Virus record (IMG/VR): IMGVR_UViG_3300048112_000194
Coordinates: 1-28,240 of that record
From: a virus
Strand: one strand, 5' to 3'
Length of the DNA stretch: 28,240 nt
The notes beneath the pieces are model-generated. The model saw nothing but the letters and a program-made list of their open reading frames with translations. It searched no databases and had not been told where the DNA came from. A program made the translations under genes and the position numbers. Below are positions 1 through 8,281 of this stretch, piece after piece. Numbering within the stretch: position 1 is the first letter of the stretch; each line of letters opens with the position of its first letter.

Positions 1-3000
1 CATAGTGCTTCATTAGACTTTGTAGTATTAGTGCCGTATGTATCTTCCCACCATGTAGGCTTGCTTGTAAATCCTAGCATTTCCCATGGATGAGTATGAG
101 GTCTTACTGTGTCGTAGTAATATTCGAACCAACCTTTCCAGTGCCCTGGCTCATCACCATTACCCCTGTAGTTCCATGATGTAGTATCTGTTAAACTATA
201 AAAGTCATTTGTTGCAGCATCAACTTTGTTTATTTGAGCCCAATTTGTAAAACTGTTTCTCAATAAATCAGCGTATTCACTTGATGATTGATTTGTTGTT
301 CTAAATTCTCCAGCACGAACATTTCCTACGTTAAGTCTTGGAAGACTATCAGTTTTTCTAAATTGCTGTGCTGTAGAGTTGTATAATCGTTTTTCAAACT
401 CTAGTAATACTTCGTCTCTGACATCGCCTTTTAATAATGTTTTACTTCCATCGTGCCCAAGTAATAAACTTTGTGGAGTTTTAAATGTAGCATCTGTAAC
501 TATTGCCGGAGAGTATATTGGGAATAGACCCATTGTACTTGGTGTAGCTGGACACTCTGCACTATCTCTATCTTCGTTATATAGTTTAGTAATAACAGTG
601 TCACCTAAGTTTAATTCCTTGATTACAGATATTGTAATAGGGTTGACACTTGTAATCTCATAGTCTTTATCAACTACTAGTAAGTCTTGTTTGCTGGCAA
701 CAGGATCTACATGATAAACCAACATACTGTTTGTTATTTCTTCTAAGTCTAAATAGTCGTCCAGTGTATAAACTTTTGCTGCAAGGTCTGCTACATCAAA
801 TTCTTGTGTGATGTAGTTATCACCAAACGGTAATACAAAAGTTGTTCCGAATACATCTTTACCTATGCTAAAAGAAATTAAACTTCTTAGTACTTGTTCC
901 AATATATATTCTTTTGATAAATTAGTAATATCAAATCTATTGTAGTATGCATCAATTTCGTTAACTAATCTTGCTCTATACTTTTCATATTCTCTTGCTG
1001 AAAAACGCAAAGACTCAACTAAGTTATGTGGCTGGTCATCAAGTGCAAAAGCTGCAACAATTAAATCTTGATCTGTTTGTACAATATCTTTTGCATGTAT
1101 AATATCTTTTGATGTATTTGAAAAGTTGTTAGACCCTAATGCACTGCCTGTAAATCCGTCCTGTCTCTCAATATATTTCTTAAAGTGAGACATGTACTCT
1201 GGTTCAGCAATTAATTCTATCTCGTTGTTAAATGGGTTTGCTTTCCAACTTAATGGTATATCGTATCTACTATCTGTAATTTTTGATATGCCTGTCTCAC
1301 TGCTTATCTCAACATCAATTACATCGCCTGCTTTAAAAGTAAAAGTATTAAATTGTATATCAGTTGGTGCTTTATATACATAGTCTGTTACTATAGTATC
1401 GTTGACTCTAACAAGTATTTCATATCCTGACGGAGTATGATTATGTGCATCAGGTATCGCACCAATGTTGTATACTAATGTTTCATCATCTACTTCTATT
1501 TGTGTGATGTAATGAGTAGTGATAATTTTTTGTTCGTTTCCAGCTGGGCTTTGTTTCCAGGTAGAATGATACTCCGGAGTATCTTTTAATAATTTATAAT
1601 AGTAACTACCTAATATTGTCTTAGAAGTATTAGTGCCGAAAGGCATGTACGTTGTTCTATCAGTATGTATATAGTTTTCAAATGTTATTTCACTAACAGA
1701 CTTATACGGTGTGTACGTTACCGGAAATCCTAATTCAGCATCTTTTGCTCCAGTACCTACTTTGTATCCAAAGATTCGATTACCAGCAAAATCACTATTG
1801 TTATAAAGTCCGTTGTTGCTTAAAATTTTACCAGCATCATCATATAACTGGAATAACGGTGCTTGGTTTGTGCTAATTTTTCTTTGTACTAGACCATAAT
1901 CTGTTCCGTTAAATTTATAGTCGATACCTTTAAAAACATTACCATCTGCAATAGTAACTGTCTGTTCAGTTGCAATAGGAGTAGCAGAAGTAGGTGTAAG
2001 AGTAATACCAGTATTTACACCGCTAACAGTGTACAAGTATTGTTTATTACTTGCTGTTTCATTAGAGAATAACAAAACATCGCCGTCTACTAATGCTTTA
2101 GTATCAATTGTTTTTGATGTTTCGCCTTCGATATCAGTTTTTGTAATACCAGTAACATGCACTGTAGCAACGCCGTAACTAGTAGTACCGTGATCATACA
2201 ATTCTAAATATTTGCTAAATTCTAATATTGGTCTATTAGCTCTATACGTTCTGTCTGGTAGAGCCATGCCAGCATCTATAAAGTTGCTTCTGTGGTACCA
2301 ATGGTTAACTCTACTCCACGCATTTTTATTTACTGCGCCACGTTCCTGAACAATATAATCTTTATTGTCTGATGCGGCACCGCCATATTCTGTACTTGAT
2401 GTTAAGCCTTTTCTGGCTAATACAATACTGTCACCTACGCCACTTACAACGTATTCTTGTCCTGCTCTCTGAGGCATATCTGCTGCGCCTGCAGGTATAG
2501 TGAATCCGTTATCAGCAAAAAGAACTGTCATTCCGTTACGCAGTTCTGTAGTACCGTAAGTGAATTGCTTTTTACCTAATACATCTTTGTGTAAATTAAT
2601 AAAAGCATCTGGTGTTCCAGTAATTGTTATTGTAGTTAGTCCATCTACTTGCCAATAATACTCTTGATAGTTTACAAATTTATCTATATCAATAGGAGGA
2701 ACAAACGCTCTGTATTGGCTGCCGAATAATTTATTATGATTGCTAGTGTTTACACCGTAAACATTTAACGTGTCTATGAACTCATCATAGAATATTAAGT
2801 TTTCGCTGTCGCCTGTGATAGGATTAATATTGTTAACTGCTGGAGATAAGTTGTACTGACGTCTATCAGCATTATCTTCTTTAATAAATGCTCCAGTCAA
2901 CCCAACATCACTACCTGTCTTTTTACCAATGAACCCGGCTAACGGAGCAGTATTTGCTTCGCTGTATAATTGCTCAACTGTGGCCTCAAAGAAATTTTTG

Positions 3001-3056
3001 ATGGCTTTAGTTTGCAGTACTACCGGTAACTGGTTTACAATCTTTTTATCTGACAT
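1..3056 (-). CDS. Large virion structural protein, probable baseplate component (C-terminus beyond window)
   Basis: An open frame runs from an ATG at 3056 to the left edge, giving at least 1018 residues without a stop. It begins MSDKKIVNQLPVVLQTKAIK; near the left edge it contains PTWWEDTYG. I recognise this style (an N-terminal NQLP..LQT segment, a YQEYYW segment and PWEMLGF..KPTWWEDTYG) from very large virion proteins that follow gene 6 in marine T4-like phages. In T4 the gene after 6 is gene 7, another wedge component, so a gp7-like role is possible, but I see no direct gp7 homology. An AAAGGA ribosome binding site lies about 4 bases upstream of the ATG, which starts only 8 bases after the gp6 stop, so the two are probably translated from one late message. 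No signal peptide or membrane segment is evident in the N-terminus. Confidence 0.75.
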   Translation of the reverse strand, partial: MSDKKIVNQLPVVLQTKAIKNFFEATVEQLYSEANTAPLAGFIGKKTGSDVGLTGAFIKEDNADRRQYNLSPAVNNINPITGDSENLIFYDEFIDTLNVYGVNTSNHNKLFGSQYRAFVPPIDIDKFVNYQEYYWQVDGLTTITITGTPDAFINLHKDVLGKKQFTYGTTELRNGMTVLFADNGFTIPAGAADMPQRAGQEYVVSGVGDSIVLARKGLTSSTEYGGAASDNKDYIVQERGAVNKNAWSRVNHWYHRSNFIDAGMALPDRTYRANRPILEFSKYLELYDHGTTSYGVATVHVTGITKTDIEGETSKTIDTKALVDGDVLLFSNETASNKQYLYTVSGVNTGITLTPTSATPIATEQTVTIADGNVFKGIDYKFNGTDYGLVQRKISTNQAPLFQLYDDAGKILSNNGLYNNSDFAGNRIFGYKVGTGAKDAELGFPVTYTPYKSVSEITFENYIHTDRTTYMPFGTNTSKTILGSYYYKLLKDTPEYHSTWKQSPAGNEQKIITTHYITQIEVDDETLVYNIGAIPDAHNHTPSGYEILVRVNDTIVTDYVYKAPTDIQFNTFTFKAGDVIDVEISSETGISKITDSRYDIPLSWKANPFNNEIELIAEPEYMSHFKKYIERQDGFTGSALGSNNFSNTSKDIIHAKDIVQTDQDLIVAAFALDDQPHNLVESLRFSAREYEKYRARLVNEIDAYYNRFDITNLSKEYILEQVLRSLISFSIGKDVFGTTFVLPFGDNYITQEFDVADLAAKVYTLDDYLDLEEITNSMLVYHVDPVASKQDLLVVDKDYEITSVNPITISVIKELNLGDTVITKLYNEDRDSAECPATPSTMGLFPIYSPAIVTDATFKTPQSLLLGHDGSKTLLKGDVRDEVLLEFEKRLYNSTAQQFRKTDSLPRLNVGNVRAGEFRTTNQSSSEYADLLRNSFTNWAQINKVDAATNDFYSLTDTTSWNYRGNGDEPGHWKGWFEYYYDTVRPHTHPWEMLGFTSKPTWWEDTYGTNTTKSNEAL

Positions 3057-3064
3057 ATTTTCCT

Positions 3065-6000
3065 TTACCTATCAGCTCTAAGTGTTTGAGAGTTTATCTT
3101 CTCAACGATTTCGATGTCACTAACCTTAGCAGTGTTTAAGAACATTTCATGTGGCTCTGCTTTAATTTGGAATAAGTCTCCAAATGAGCCTGCACTGTTT
3201 TTAGGAATAATAACTATACTACCTATGTTACTGCCCAATCGTTGATGGACATAACTACTCAACTCTGTAAAGTAAAATGTTTCGCCGAACTCCCAATTCT
3301 CTATCGCAAAGAATGTGTTGAAGGCTTCTATTACTTTACTCTTAATCTCATTATCGCTCATAGTAGAACCTGCTAATTTAACAATTCTAAATTTAGCCTG
3401 ATCATTTGTTTCAGCGTCTGTGCCAAATAATAACTTGAACTCTGCACTTTTATAAACAAGCGTATCACTTGCACTTTTGAATTCATTTAGTTTTGCAAAC
3501 TCTGTAGACAACTGTGCAGGTGTTGGTGATAATGGAAACTCTGTTCCTGGTACCTTTTTATATTTTTTAATCTCATCGAAGTAGTTATTAGTTAAAACTA
3601 ACATCTCTACGACATTACTAATACTAGGATCTATACGCACATCTTTAGGTGCAACGTGTTTCCATTTAATTATAATTTCATCGTTTTCTATTAGTGCTGT
3701 GTTCTGTCCTGCTGACCTGCCGTTTCGCACATAGTAGTCAGTTGTCTCAACCGGTAAAACTGCTGAACCGTTACTGTTAAATATCATCTGATACATTTTC
3801 TTAGCAGTGTTATCATATATAACTAAACCATTCGAATTAGTAATTGCAGCTTCGCCTAAAGTACCTGTTACACTTTCTGGCACTTGACTGATATTCTTAA
3901 CAATCAATATGTCTGTTGTGCTTAGTGTTTCAATCTTTTGTGCATCACCATTTGTTAGTGTGTTTGCACTAAAGTCTGCTGTTATAGTTTGTTCGTTACG
4001 ATAATCTACAATGTTACCTGCTAACGGTCTAGTATAACTGTATCCATCGTAATCAGTGTAGTATTCAAAGAATACTAAATCACCGTTATTAACAAACTCT
4101 CTAAACTGTAGCGGTCTGTTAGGAACTAAGTCACCGTCAGTGTCTATCGGAGACACTACTACTTTTCTATTGTCGGTGTATCCATCGTCATACTTAACAG
4201 GAGCAACTACATTCCAATCAACACTACTTGCTAATTGTTCTTTTGATTGTTTGTAATTTACAACAACTCTATCTTGTGTTGCTTGTCCTGTGCTGTCAAA
4301 CGCATGTGTATAATTGTTGCTAAACATATTTGTAATAACTAGATTACCTGTTTGTGCTGCAACATTTGCATTTGCTAATAAAATTCTTCCTGCTTGTCCT
4401 GTATCAGCAGCATTATTAACTCCAAAACTTGTAGTACCAGTAGTTGTTGCTCTGTATGTTTCAAACATGTTTGTAGTAGTATTATAATCTCTGTATACAA
4501 CTTCTTCTGAAGCATTTATAATATTAAATCCAAATGTAGTATTACTAAAAGGAATAGTAATGTTTGAAGGTAAAGAATTAATTCTACCGCTGTTGTTTGC
4601 AATAGTAACATTTGCAGTTGTTGAGTTACCTATGCCAGCAACATCATAATGTGTATTCAATGATACTGTAGCACTGTTTACAAATACATTTGAAGCAAAA
4701 TTACCATCTCTGTATATTCCGCCACTTGTTAAATATTTAACTTCTACGTCATGCCATGTAGTTGATCTTGTTCTTAACGGAATGCCCGGGTCATAACTAC
4801 TAGGTGTATATTGAGCGCCTGTTTCGTCGCTTACCCAAACACTGCCTACTGTGCCTGCTGTAGGAGTCCATAAAAATGACTCTGCACTACCTGGCTTATA
4901 GTTTAGTGTTGTAAATTGTATTACATCTCTACTGGATTGATTATTGCTGTCTGCAACTTTAACATTATTAATGTTATAAAATTTTAAATCGTTTTTGCTT
5001 TGAACAACATATTGCTGTCCTCTCATAGTCACTGCATACTTGTAACTTTTTGAATCAATAGCACTGTAGTTAAAAAGTAATAACCAACTAGCATCCGAAC
5101 CAGTGCCGCCTTTGTTACCAGCATTGTTTAAAGCCCAATCTGATTTTTTGTCTAAATCTGCATTATCGATAACATACCATGTATCTTTATCAGTATCAAA
5201 ACCTAGTCCAAATGTTCTCTTGTTATTCATCTCAGTTGAGATACTTGTAATTTCTGCTGGTTGAATTATTTTACGCATAGTAGCAATATATTCTACTGCT
5301 TTCCAACCGTCTTGTATTGGAGCACTTAAACTAAATGGTCCTGTTGCTGTGGTTAGACCACTGTGCAATGTACCATTGTTAGCAACTCCTGTAATTCTTG
5401 CCCATGCATACTTAGATGCATCGTCTGGGTCTGCAAACTTAATAAAGTTGTTCTCTGTGAACATTGCAAATATTTTTGTGCCGTTATCTGAATATGATGT
5501 ATCTAGTACCTCAACTGAGCTATCACCAGTAGAAACAGTTTCATGGAAATAACCTGTAGCACTTGTTCCTAGCACAACTGGCAATGATTTCCATATAGCA
5601 TTCTTTGATGCTAATGAATAACGGTTTATGTCGTATAGTTCAGATGAATCACGGAACTGTTCGTATATAAAGTTATTGAGGTTTCTATCTTTTAGTATTA
5701 AAGGAATAGTAAAGTTTACCACTGCCGCAACAGGGTTGTCATCACTAATAGTAATGCCTGCTGTTCCTGGTACATCTTCTATGTACAGTGAACCATCGTT
5801 TGCAAAAGTTTCTAAATTTTGATATGTACCTGTTGGGTCATTAATATCAATAAAACGACTATGTCCAGCATGTGTTTTGTTTATTGCTTTTAGTTTAACA
5901 ATATTAGTTGTTTGACTAAAAGGAAATACATTATAGTCCTGAGCACTTACCATACGGTTTTGTGTGTAGTAAACCTGTGGAGCACGTTGCTTAATAGCAG

Positions 6001-7240
6001 TTAGTGTCTCTGGTGCTAAACTATTGTTTACTGTTTGCTGTAAACTAAATGTTACTGTTAGGTTATATATAACACCTTCAGCATTTTCATAAGGAATAAC
6101 TACTTTAATATTTCTTGCATCTTCAGGTGCAATTGCAAATGTCTCTGGGTCACTTGTTCTGTAGTATGTTCTAAATGTTCCAAAAGGAATATCGCCAAAG
6201 TTGCCATCTGGGAATCGTAATTTAATACCTGCGTTATTTAAGTTCTCAACCGAGTACAGTGTTCTAACACCAAATGCTAAATCGTTGTAGTTAAGTGTTT
6301 GACCAACAGTGTTAGGAATCTGTGTCCATTTTGCAATTGTTGCGCCGTTGCCATCAATCTCCTGCACAAACACATCTGTTTCGTTAATGTCTGGTATACT
6401 AATGTCCTGTGTTCTACTTTGTAAAGGATCAGTATAATTGTAATCTGATGATTGTAGTCTACCTTGTTTGAACATAACAAAGAAACCAGAATTTCCACTA
6501 CTAATACCAGTGCCGTCGTTTCTGTAAACTATGTTAAAGTTATTTAATCTGTCAGGATGTAATTCGCCAAGTGTGCCTTCTTTGATTGTAGGATTAACAA
6601 CTTGGAAACTTCTTTTTGTTCCTGCAACTGTTGTATCAAAATCATATGCTACTGGAGAAGTAATAGGTGTATTCAATTCGTATAAGTCTGTTGCTATGCC
6701 GCCAACTGTTCCTGATTTGGTTGGTGTACTAAATCTGTTTGCTGAATTCATTGCCGCATTAAGAATAGTAATGAACTGCTCATATGCATCTGGGTTATTT
6801 GCATCGTCCCAGAAAATATTAGTATTGTTTATGTCGTTGCCTAAACTATCTCTGAGTGGTTCGTTAGTATTGATTGCAACTACTTTCATTAATCCACTTG
6901 CTGGAATATTTCTACGTGGATTGTAGCCTAACTGTCTTGCAAGTTTAAATACTGAGTCTCTTCTTTCAGCAGTTTCTAAAAAGTTTTCTCTGCTGTTCAA
7001 ATCCATTCTGAATGTTAGCGTCTGTGAAAGATATGCTAATAATTCTATGATAGCAATAAATTCAGAACTTTCAGTGTAGTCGTTAAACGTCTCTGGGTAG
7101 TTAACTCTCACATATTCTACTAAAGCGGCCCTGATAGTGTCAAAGTCGTATGCTTGGAAATTTACTTCGCTAAATGCTTTATATGCTACTTTCCAATCTT
7201 CTGCAGCGAATAAGTTATTTTGTCTGTTTACTAATGCCAT
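3065..7240 (-). CDS. 6: Baseplate wedge protein gp6
   Basis: A 1391-residue protein of the T4 gp6 family; gp6 forms the ring that holds the six baseplate wedges around the hub. The diagnostic part is residues 1-120, with the segments NFQAYDFDTIRAALVEYVR, ESSEFIAIIELLAYLSQ and ENFLETAERRDSVFKLARQLGYNPRRN. The C-terminus is also typical (WEFGETFYFTELSSYVHQRL, then a hydrophobic IVIIP segment and FGDLF). It is about twice the length of T4 gp6 (660 aa). The extra length is a Ser/Thr/Asn-rich middle, roughly residues 480-1150, with no catalytic motif that I recognise; marine T4-like phages often have such enlarged gp6. It starts 3 bases after the gp25 stop and lies upstream of another large structural gene. 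A sequence AGGTATAATAC sits directly before the ATG. Confidence 0.93.
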   Translation of the reverse strand: MALVNRQNNLFAAEDWKVAYKAFSEVNFQAYDFDTIRAALVEYVRVNYPETFNDYTESSEFIAIIELLAYLSQTLTFRMDLNSRENFLETAERRDSVFKLARQLGYNPRRNIPASGLMKVVAINTNEPLRDSLGNDINNTNIFWDDANNPDAYEQFITILNAAMNSANRFSTPTKSGTVGGIATDLYELNTPITSPVAYDFDTTVAGTKRSFQVVNPTIKEGTLGELHPDRLNNFNIVYRNDGTGISSGNSGFFVMFKQGRLQSSDYNYTDPLQSRTQDISIPDINETDVFVQEIDGNGATIAKWTQIPNTVGQTLNYNDLAFGVRTLYSVENLNNAGIKLRFPDGNFGDIPFGTFRTYYRTSDPETFAIAPEDARNIKVVIPYENAEGVIYNLTVTFSLQQTVNNSLAPETLTAIKQRAPQVYYTQNRMVSAQDYNVFPFSQTTNIVKLKAINKTHAGHSRFIDINDPTGTYQNLETFANDGSLYIEDVPGTAGITISDDNPVAAVVNFTIPLILKDRNLNNFIYEQFRDSSELYDINRYSLASKNAIWKSLPVVLGTSATGYFHETVSTGDSSVEVLDTSYSDNGTKIFAMFTENNFIKFADPDDASKYAWARITGVANNGTLHSGLTTATGPFSLSAPIQDGWKAVEYIATMRKIIQPAEITSISTEMNNKRTFGLGFDTDKDTWYVIDNADLDKKSDWALNNAGNKGGTGSDASWLLLFNYSAIDSKSYKYAVTMRGQQYVVQSKNDLKFYNINNVKVADSNNQSSRDVIQFTTLNYKPGSAESFLWTPTAGTVGSVWVSDETGAQYTPSSYDPGIPLRTRSTTWHDVEVKYLTSGGIYRDGNFASNVFVNSATVSLNTHYDVAGIGNSTTANVTIANNSGRINSLPSNITIPFSNTTFGFNIINASEEVVYRDYNTTTNMFETYRATTTGTTSFGVNNAADTGQAGRILLANANVAAQTGNLVITNMFSNNYTHAFDSTGQATQDRVVVNYKQSKEQLASSVDWNVVAPVKYDDGYTDNRKVVVSPIDTDGDLVPNRPLQFREFVNNGDLVFFEYYTDYDGYSYTRPLAGNIVDYRNEQTITADFSANTLTNGDAQKIETLSTTDILIVKNISQVPESVTGTLGEAAITNSNGLVIYDNTAKKMYQMIFNSNGSAVLPVETTDYYVRNGRSAGQNTALIENDEIIIKWKHVAPKDVRIDPSISNVVEMLVLTNNYFDEIKKYKKVPGTEFPLSPTPAQLSTEFAKLNEFKSASDTLVYKSAEFKLLFGTDAETNDQAKFRIVKLAGSTMSDNEIKSKVIEAFNTFFAIENWEFGETFYFTELSSYVHQRLGSNIGSIVIIPKNSAGSFGDLFQIKAEPHEMFLNTAKVSDIEIVEKINSQTLRADR

Positions 7241-7243
7241 GTA

Positions 7244-7612
7244 TTATACCTGCTGTTCTGCATTGAATTCTAAGTACAGGGTGTCTTTGCTGTTTAGTAT
7301 AACGTATCTTAGTTCAACTTCTGCTCTCACTGTGTGAGCATCTGAAAACACAGAAATATTAATTAAATCAACCCTTGAATCTTTTTCTACAATTCTTGTT
7401 ATATCATCCTTGATTTCGCCTTCGGTGAATTCGTCTTCTGGGTTCATTAATAAGTCCCAAATTATGCAACCAAAATTTGGACGCATAACACGCTCACCTT
7501 TTCGAGTATTAAACTCGTTAAGTAGATCACGTTTTACTAACTCCATATCCGATAACGAAAATGGTGCTTTAATTGTATCTACTGTGCTGAATCCTCTGAA
7601 TAATGTAGCCAT
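7244..7612 (-). CDS. 25: Baseplate wedge protein gp25 (GPW/gp25 family)
   Basis: A 122-residue protein of the gp25/GpW-like family, the smallest wedge component, which joins gp6 and helps connect the wedge to the sheath; it is also conserved in other contractile injection systems. Visible family features are an N-terminal KAPFSLSDMELVKRDLLNEF segment, a GERVMRPNFGCIIWDLLM segment (the usual glycine, arginine, proline and FG residues) and a C-terminal beta-rich VRAEVELRYVI segment. The length matches T4 gp25 (132 aa). It is first in the minus-strand block gp25-gp6-large structural protein. The ATG has only a weak AAGAG-type ribosome binding site. A GATAAATA box ends 5 bases before the ATG, so a transcript from it would be almost leaderless. 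Confidence 0.93.
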   Translation of the reverse strand: MATLFRGFSTVDTIKAPFSLSDMELVKRDLLNEFNTRKGERVMRPNFGCIIWDLLMNPEDEFTEGEIKDDITRIVEKDSRVDLINISVFSDAHTVRAEVELRYVILNSKDTLYLEFNAEQQV

Positions 7613-7617
7613 ACTCT

Positions 7618-7625
7618 TATTTATC
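7618..7625 (-). promoter_or_regulatory. Possible late promoter GATAAATA before gp25
   Basis: Read on the minus strand the bases are GATAAATA, fitting the NATAAATA late-promoter element of marine T4-like phages. It lies unusually close to the gp25 ATG at 7612, so a T4-like start point would fall at about the start codon. It may be coincidental. Confidence 0.35.
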
Positions 7626-7664
7626 TACTTCTTAAACTAGAGTTTTAATGAGTGAACAAAAAGG

Positions 7665-7692
7665 TTGACACTATTACAAAAGGTGCTATAAT
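7665..7692 (+). promoter_or_regulatory. Sigma70-type early promoter
   Basis: TTGACA at 7665-7670 and TATAAT at 7687-7692 both match the bacterial consensus perfectly, with a 16-base spacer. It points to the small gene at 7772, about 70 bases downstream of the expected start. A host-type promoter inside a late structural region suggests early expression by the unmodified host polymerase. Confidence 0.88.
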
Positions 7693-7700
7693 GTATGTAA

Positions 7701-7737
7701 TGTAACGTTTTATGTTACAGAAACAGCTCGTAAGAGC
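7701..7737 (+). promoter_or_regulatory. Structured 5' leader of the 7772 gene
   Basis: Two hairpins follow the promoter. TGTAAC at 7701-7706 pairs with GTTACA at 7714-7719 around a 7-base loop, and GCTC at 7726-7729 pairs with GAGC at 7734-7737 around a GTAA (GNRA-type) tetraloop. The first could instead be an operator dyad near the transcription start. No function is known. Confidence 0.4.
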
Positions 7738-7771
7738 ATAACATCCACAAAAGCGAACAAGGTAGACAGAA

Positions 7772-8026
7772 ATGTTTAAATTGAATCGTGAGTTTGACCA
7801 ACTATGGTCTAAAGCAGTTAAGGCTAATGAGAAGAACGGCGGACATCGTTTCCATCGCATTTTTCAACAGACTAAACGCTTTGTCACAGTTGGTATCTAT
7901 GACTCAAGAACGAAGCAGTACGCACTATTTGATAGTGTGAATTTTGCTGGTAATTATCGTTACGATAAAAACATCAAACCAGATGAATTTGTTGTGATGG
8001 AAAAGATGGTCCAAAAGGCTAGTTAA
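7772..8026 (+). CDS. Small early protein of unknown function
   Basis: An 84-residue, rather basic soluble protein (MFKLNREFDQLWSKAVKANE...) that I do not recognise. It contains a His/Arg-rich stretch (GGHRFHRIF) followed by a predicted beta-rich segment (RFVTVGIYDSRTKQYALFDS). There is no signal peptide, membrane segment or cysteine. An AAGG ribosome binding site lies 9 bases before the ATG. The gene has its own consensus sigma70 promoter at 7665 and its own intrinsic terminator at 8041-8076, so it is a one-gene transcription unit between two minus-strand baseplate blocks. Such isolated, strongly promoted small genes in T4-like phages often act on the host early in infection; that is inference only. 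Confidence 0.8.
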   Translation: MFKLNREFDQLWSKAVKANEKNGGHRFHRIFQQTKRFVTVGIYDSRTKQYALFDSVNFAGNYRYDKNIKPDEFVVMEKMVQKAS

Positions 8027-8037
8027 CAGCAATGTGA

Positions 8038-8045
8038 TATAAATA
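8038..8045 (+). promoter_or_regulatory. Late promoter TATAAATA inside the terminator
   Basis: A perfect T4 late-promoter element, TATAAATA. With T4-like spacing, transcription would begin near 8051, within the 5' arm of the terminator hairpin, so the late transcript would lack most of that arm. It lies 44 bases before the ATG of the small gene at 8090. Confidence 0.65.
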
Positions 8046-8076
8046 TGTGTGTAGGAAACTACACACATATTTTTTT
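8041..8076 (+). terminator. Strong intrinsic terminator with GAAA tetraloop
   Basis: A perfect 12-base stem (8043-8054 with 8059-8070, extendable to 14 base pairs using 8041-8042 with 8071-8072) closes a GAAA tetraloop at 8055-8058 and runs into a T-tract at 8070-8076. It lies 15 bases after the stop of the 7772 gene. Its 5' arm overlaps a late promoter. Confidence 0.92.
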
Positions 8077-8089
8077 ATTAGGAATAAAA

Positions 8090-8281
8090 ATGTCACTTAA
8101 TACAGGTAATGATCTACAGTTATCTTCAGCTAATCAAAGAATCCACGAGCAAAGGGAAGAAATCAAATCACTTCAAGGTACAGTAAAAGTACTAGAGAAA
8201 ATGGTTGCTGAGGAATCAGCTGCAAAGTATAAAGCATGGAAACGATTAGCAGACGTTAACCAGTTAGATAAACTAGTTTAG
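8090..8281 (+). CDS. Small coiled-coil protein of unknown function
   Basis: A 63-residue protein beginning MSLNTGNDLQ. A longer in-frame ATG exists at 8045, but it lies inside the terminator hairpin and has no ribosome binding site, whereas the ATG at 8090 follows TAGGA by 6 bases; I therefore use 8090. Most of the protein (about residues 8-55) looks like one long amphipathic helix with coiled-coil character (QRIHEQREEIKSLQGTVKVL). I do not recognise a family. The perfect late element at 8038 suggests late expression. Its stop codon overlaps the stop of the convergent gp5 gene (8278-8281). A small structural or chaperone role is possible but unproven. Confidence 0.7.
   Translation: MSLNTGNDLQLSSANQRIHEQREEIKSLQGTVKVLEKMVAEESAAKYKAWKRLADVNQLDKLV

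Noticed and set aside
8045-8089. N-terminal extension of the 8090 gene from an ATG at 8045
   Set aside because: The extra 15 codons are read from the terminator hairpin and T-tract and lack a ribosome binding site; the ATG at 8090 has one.
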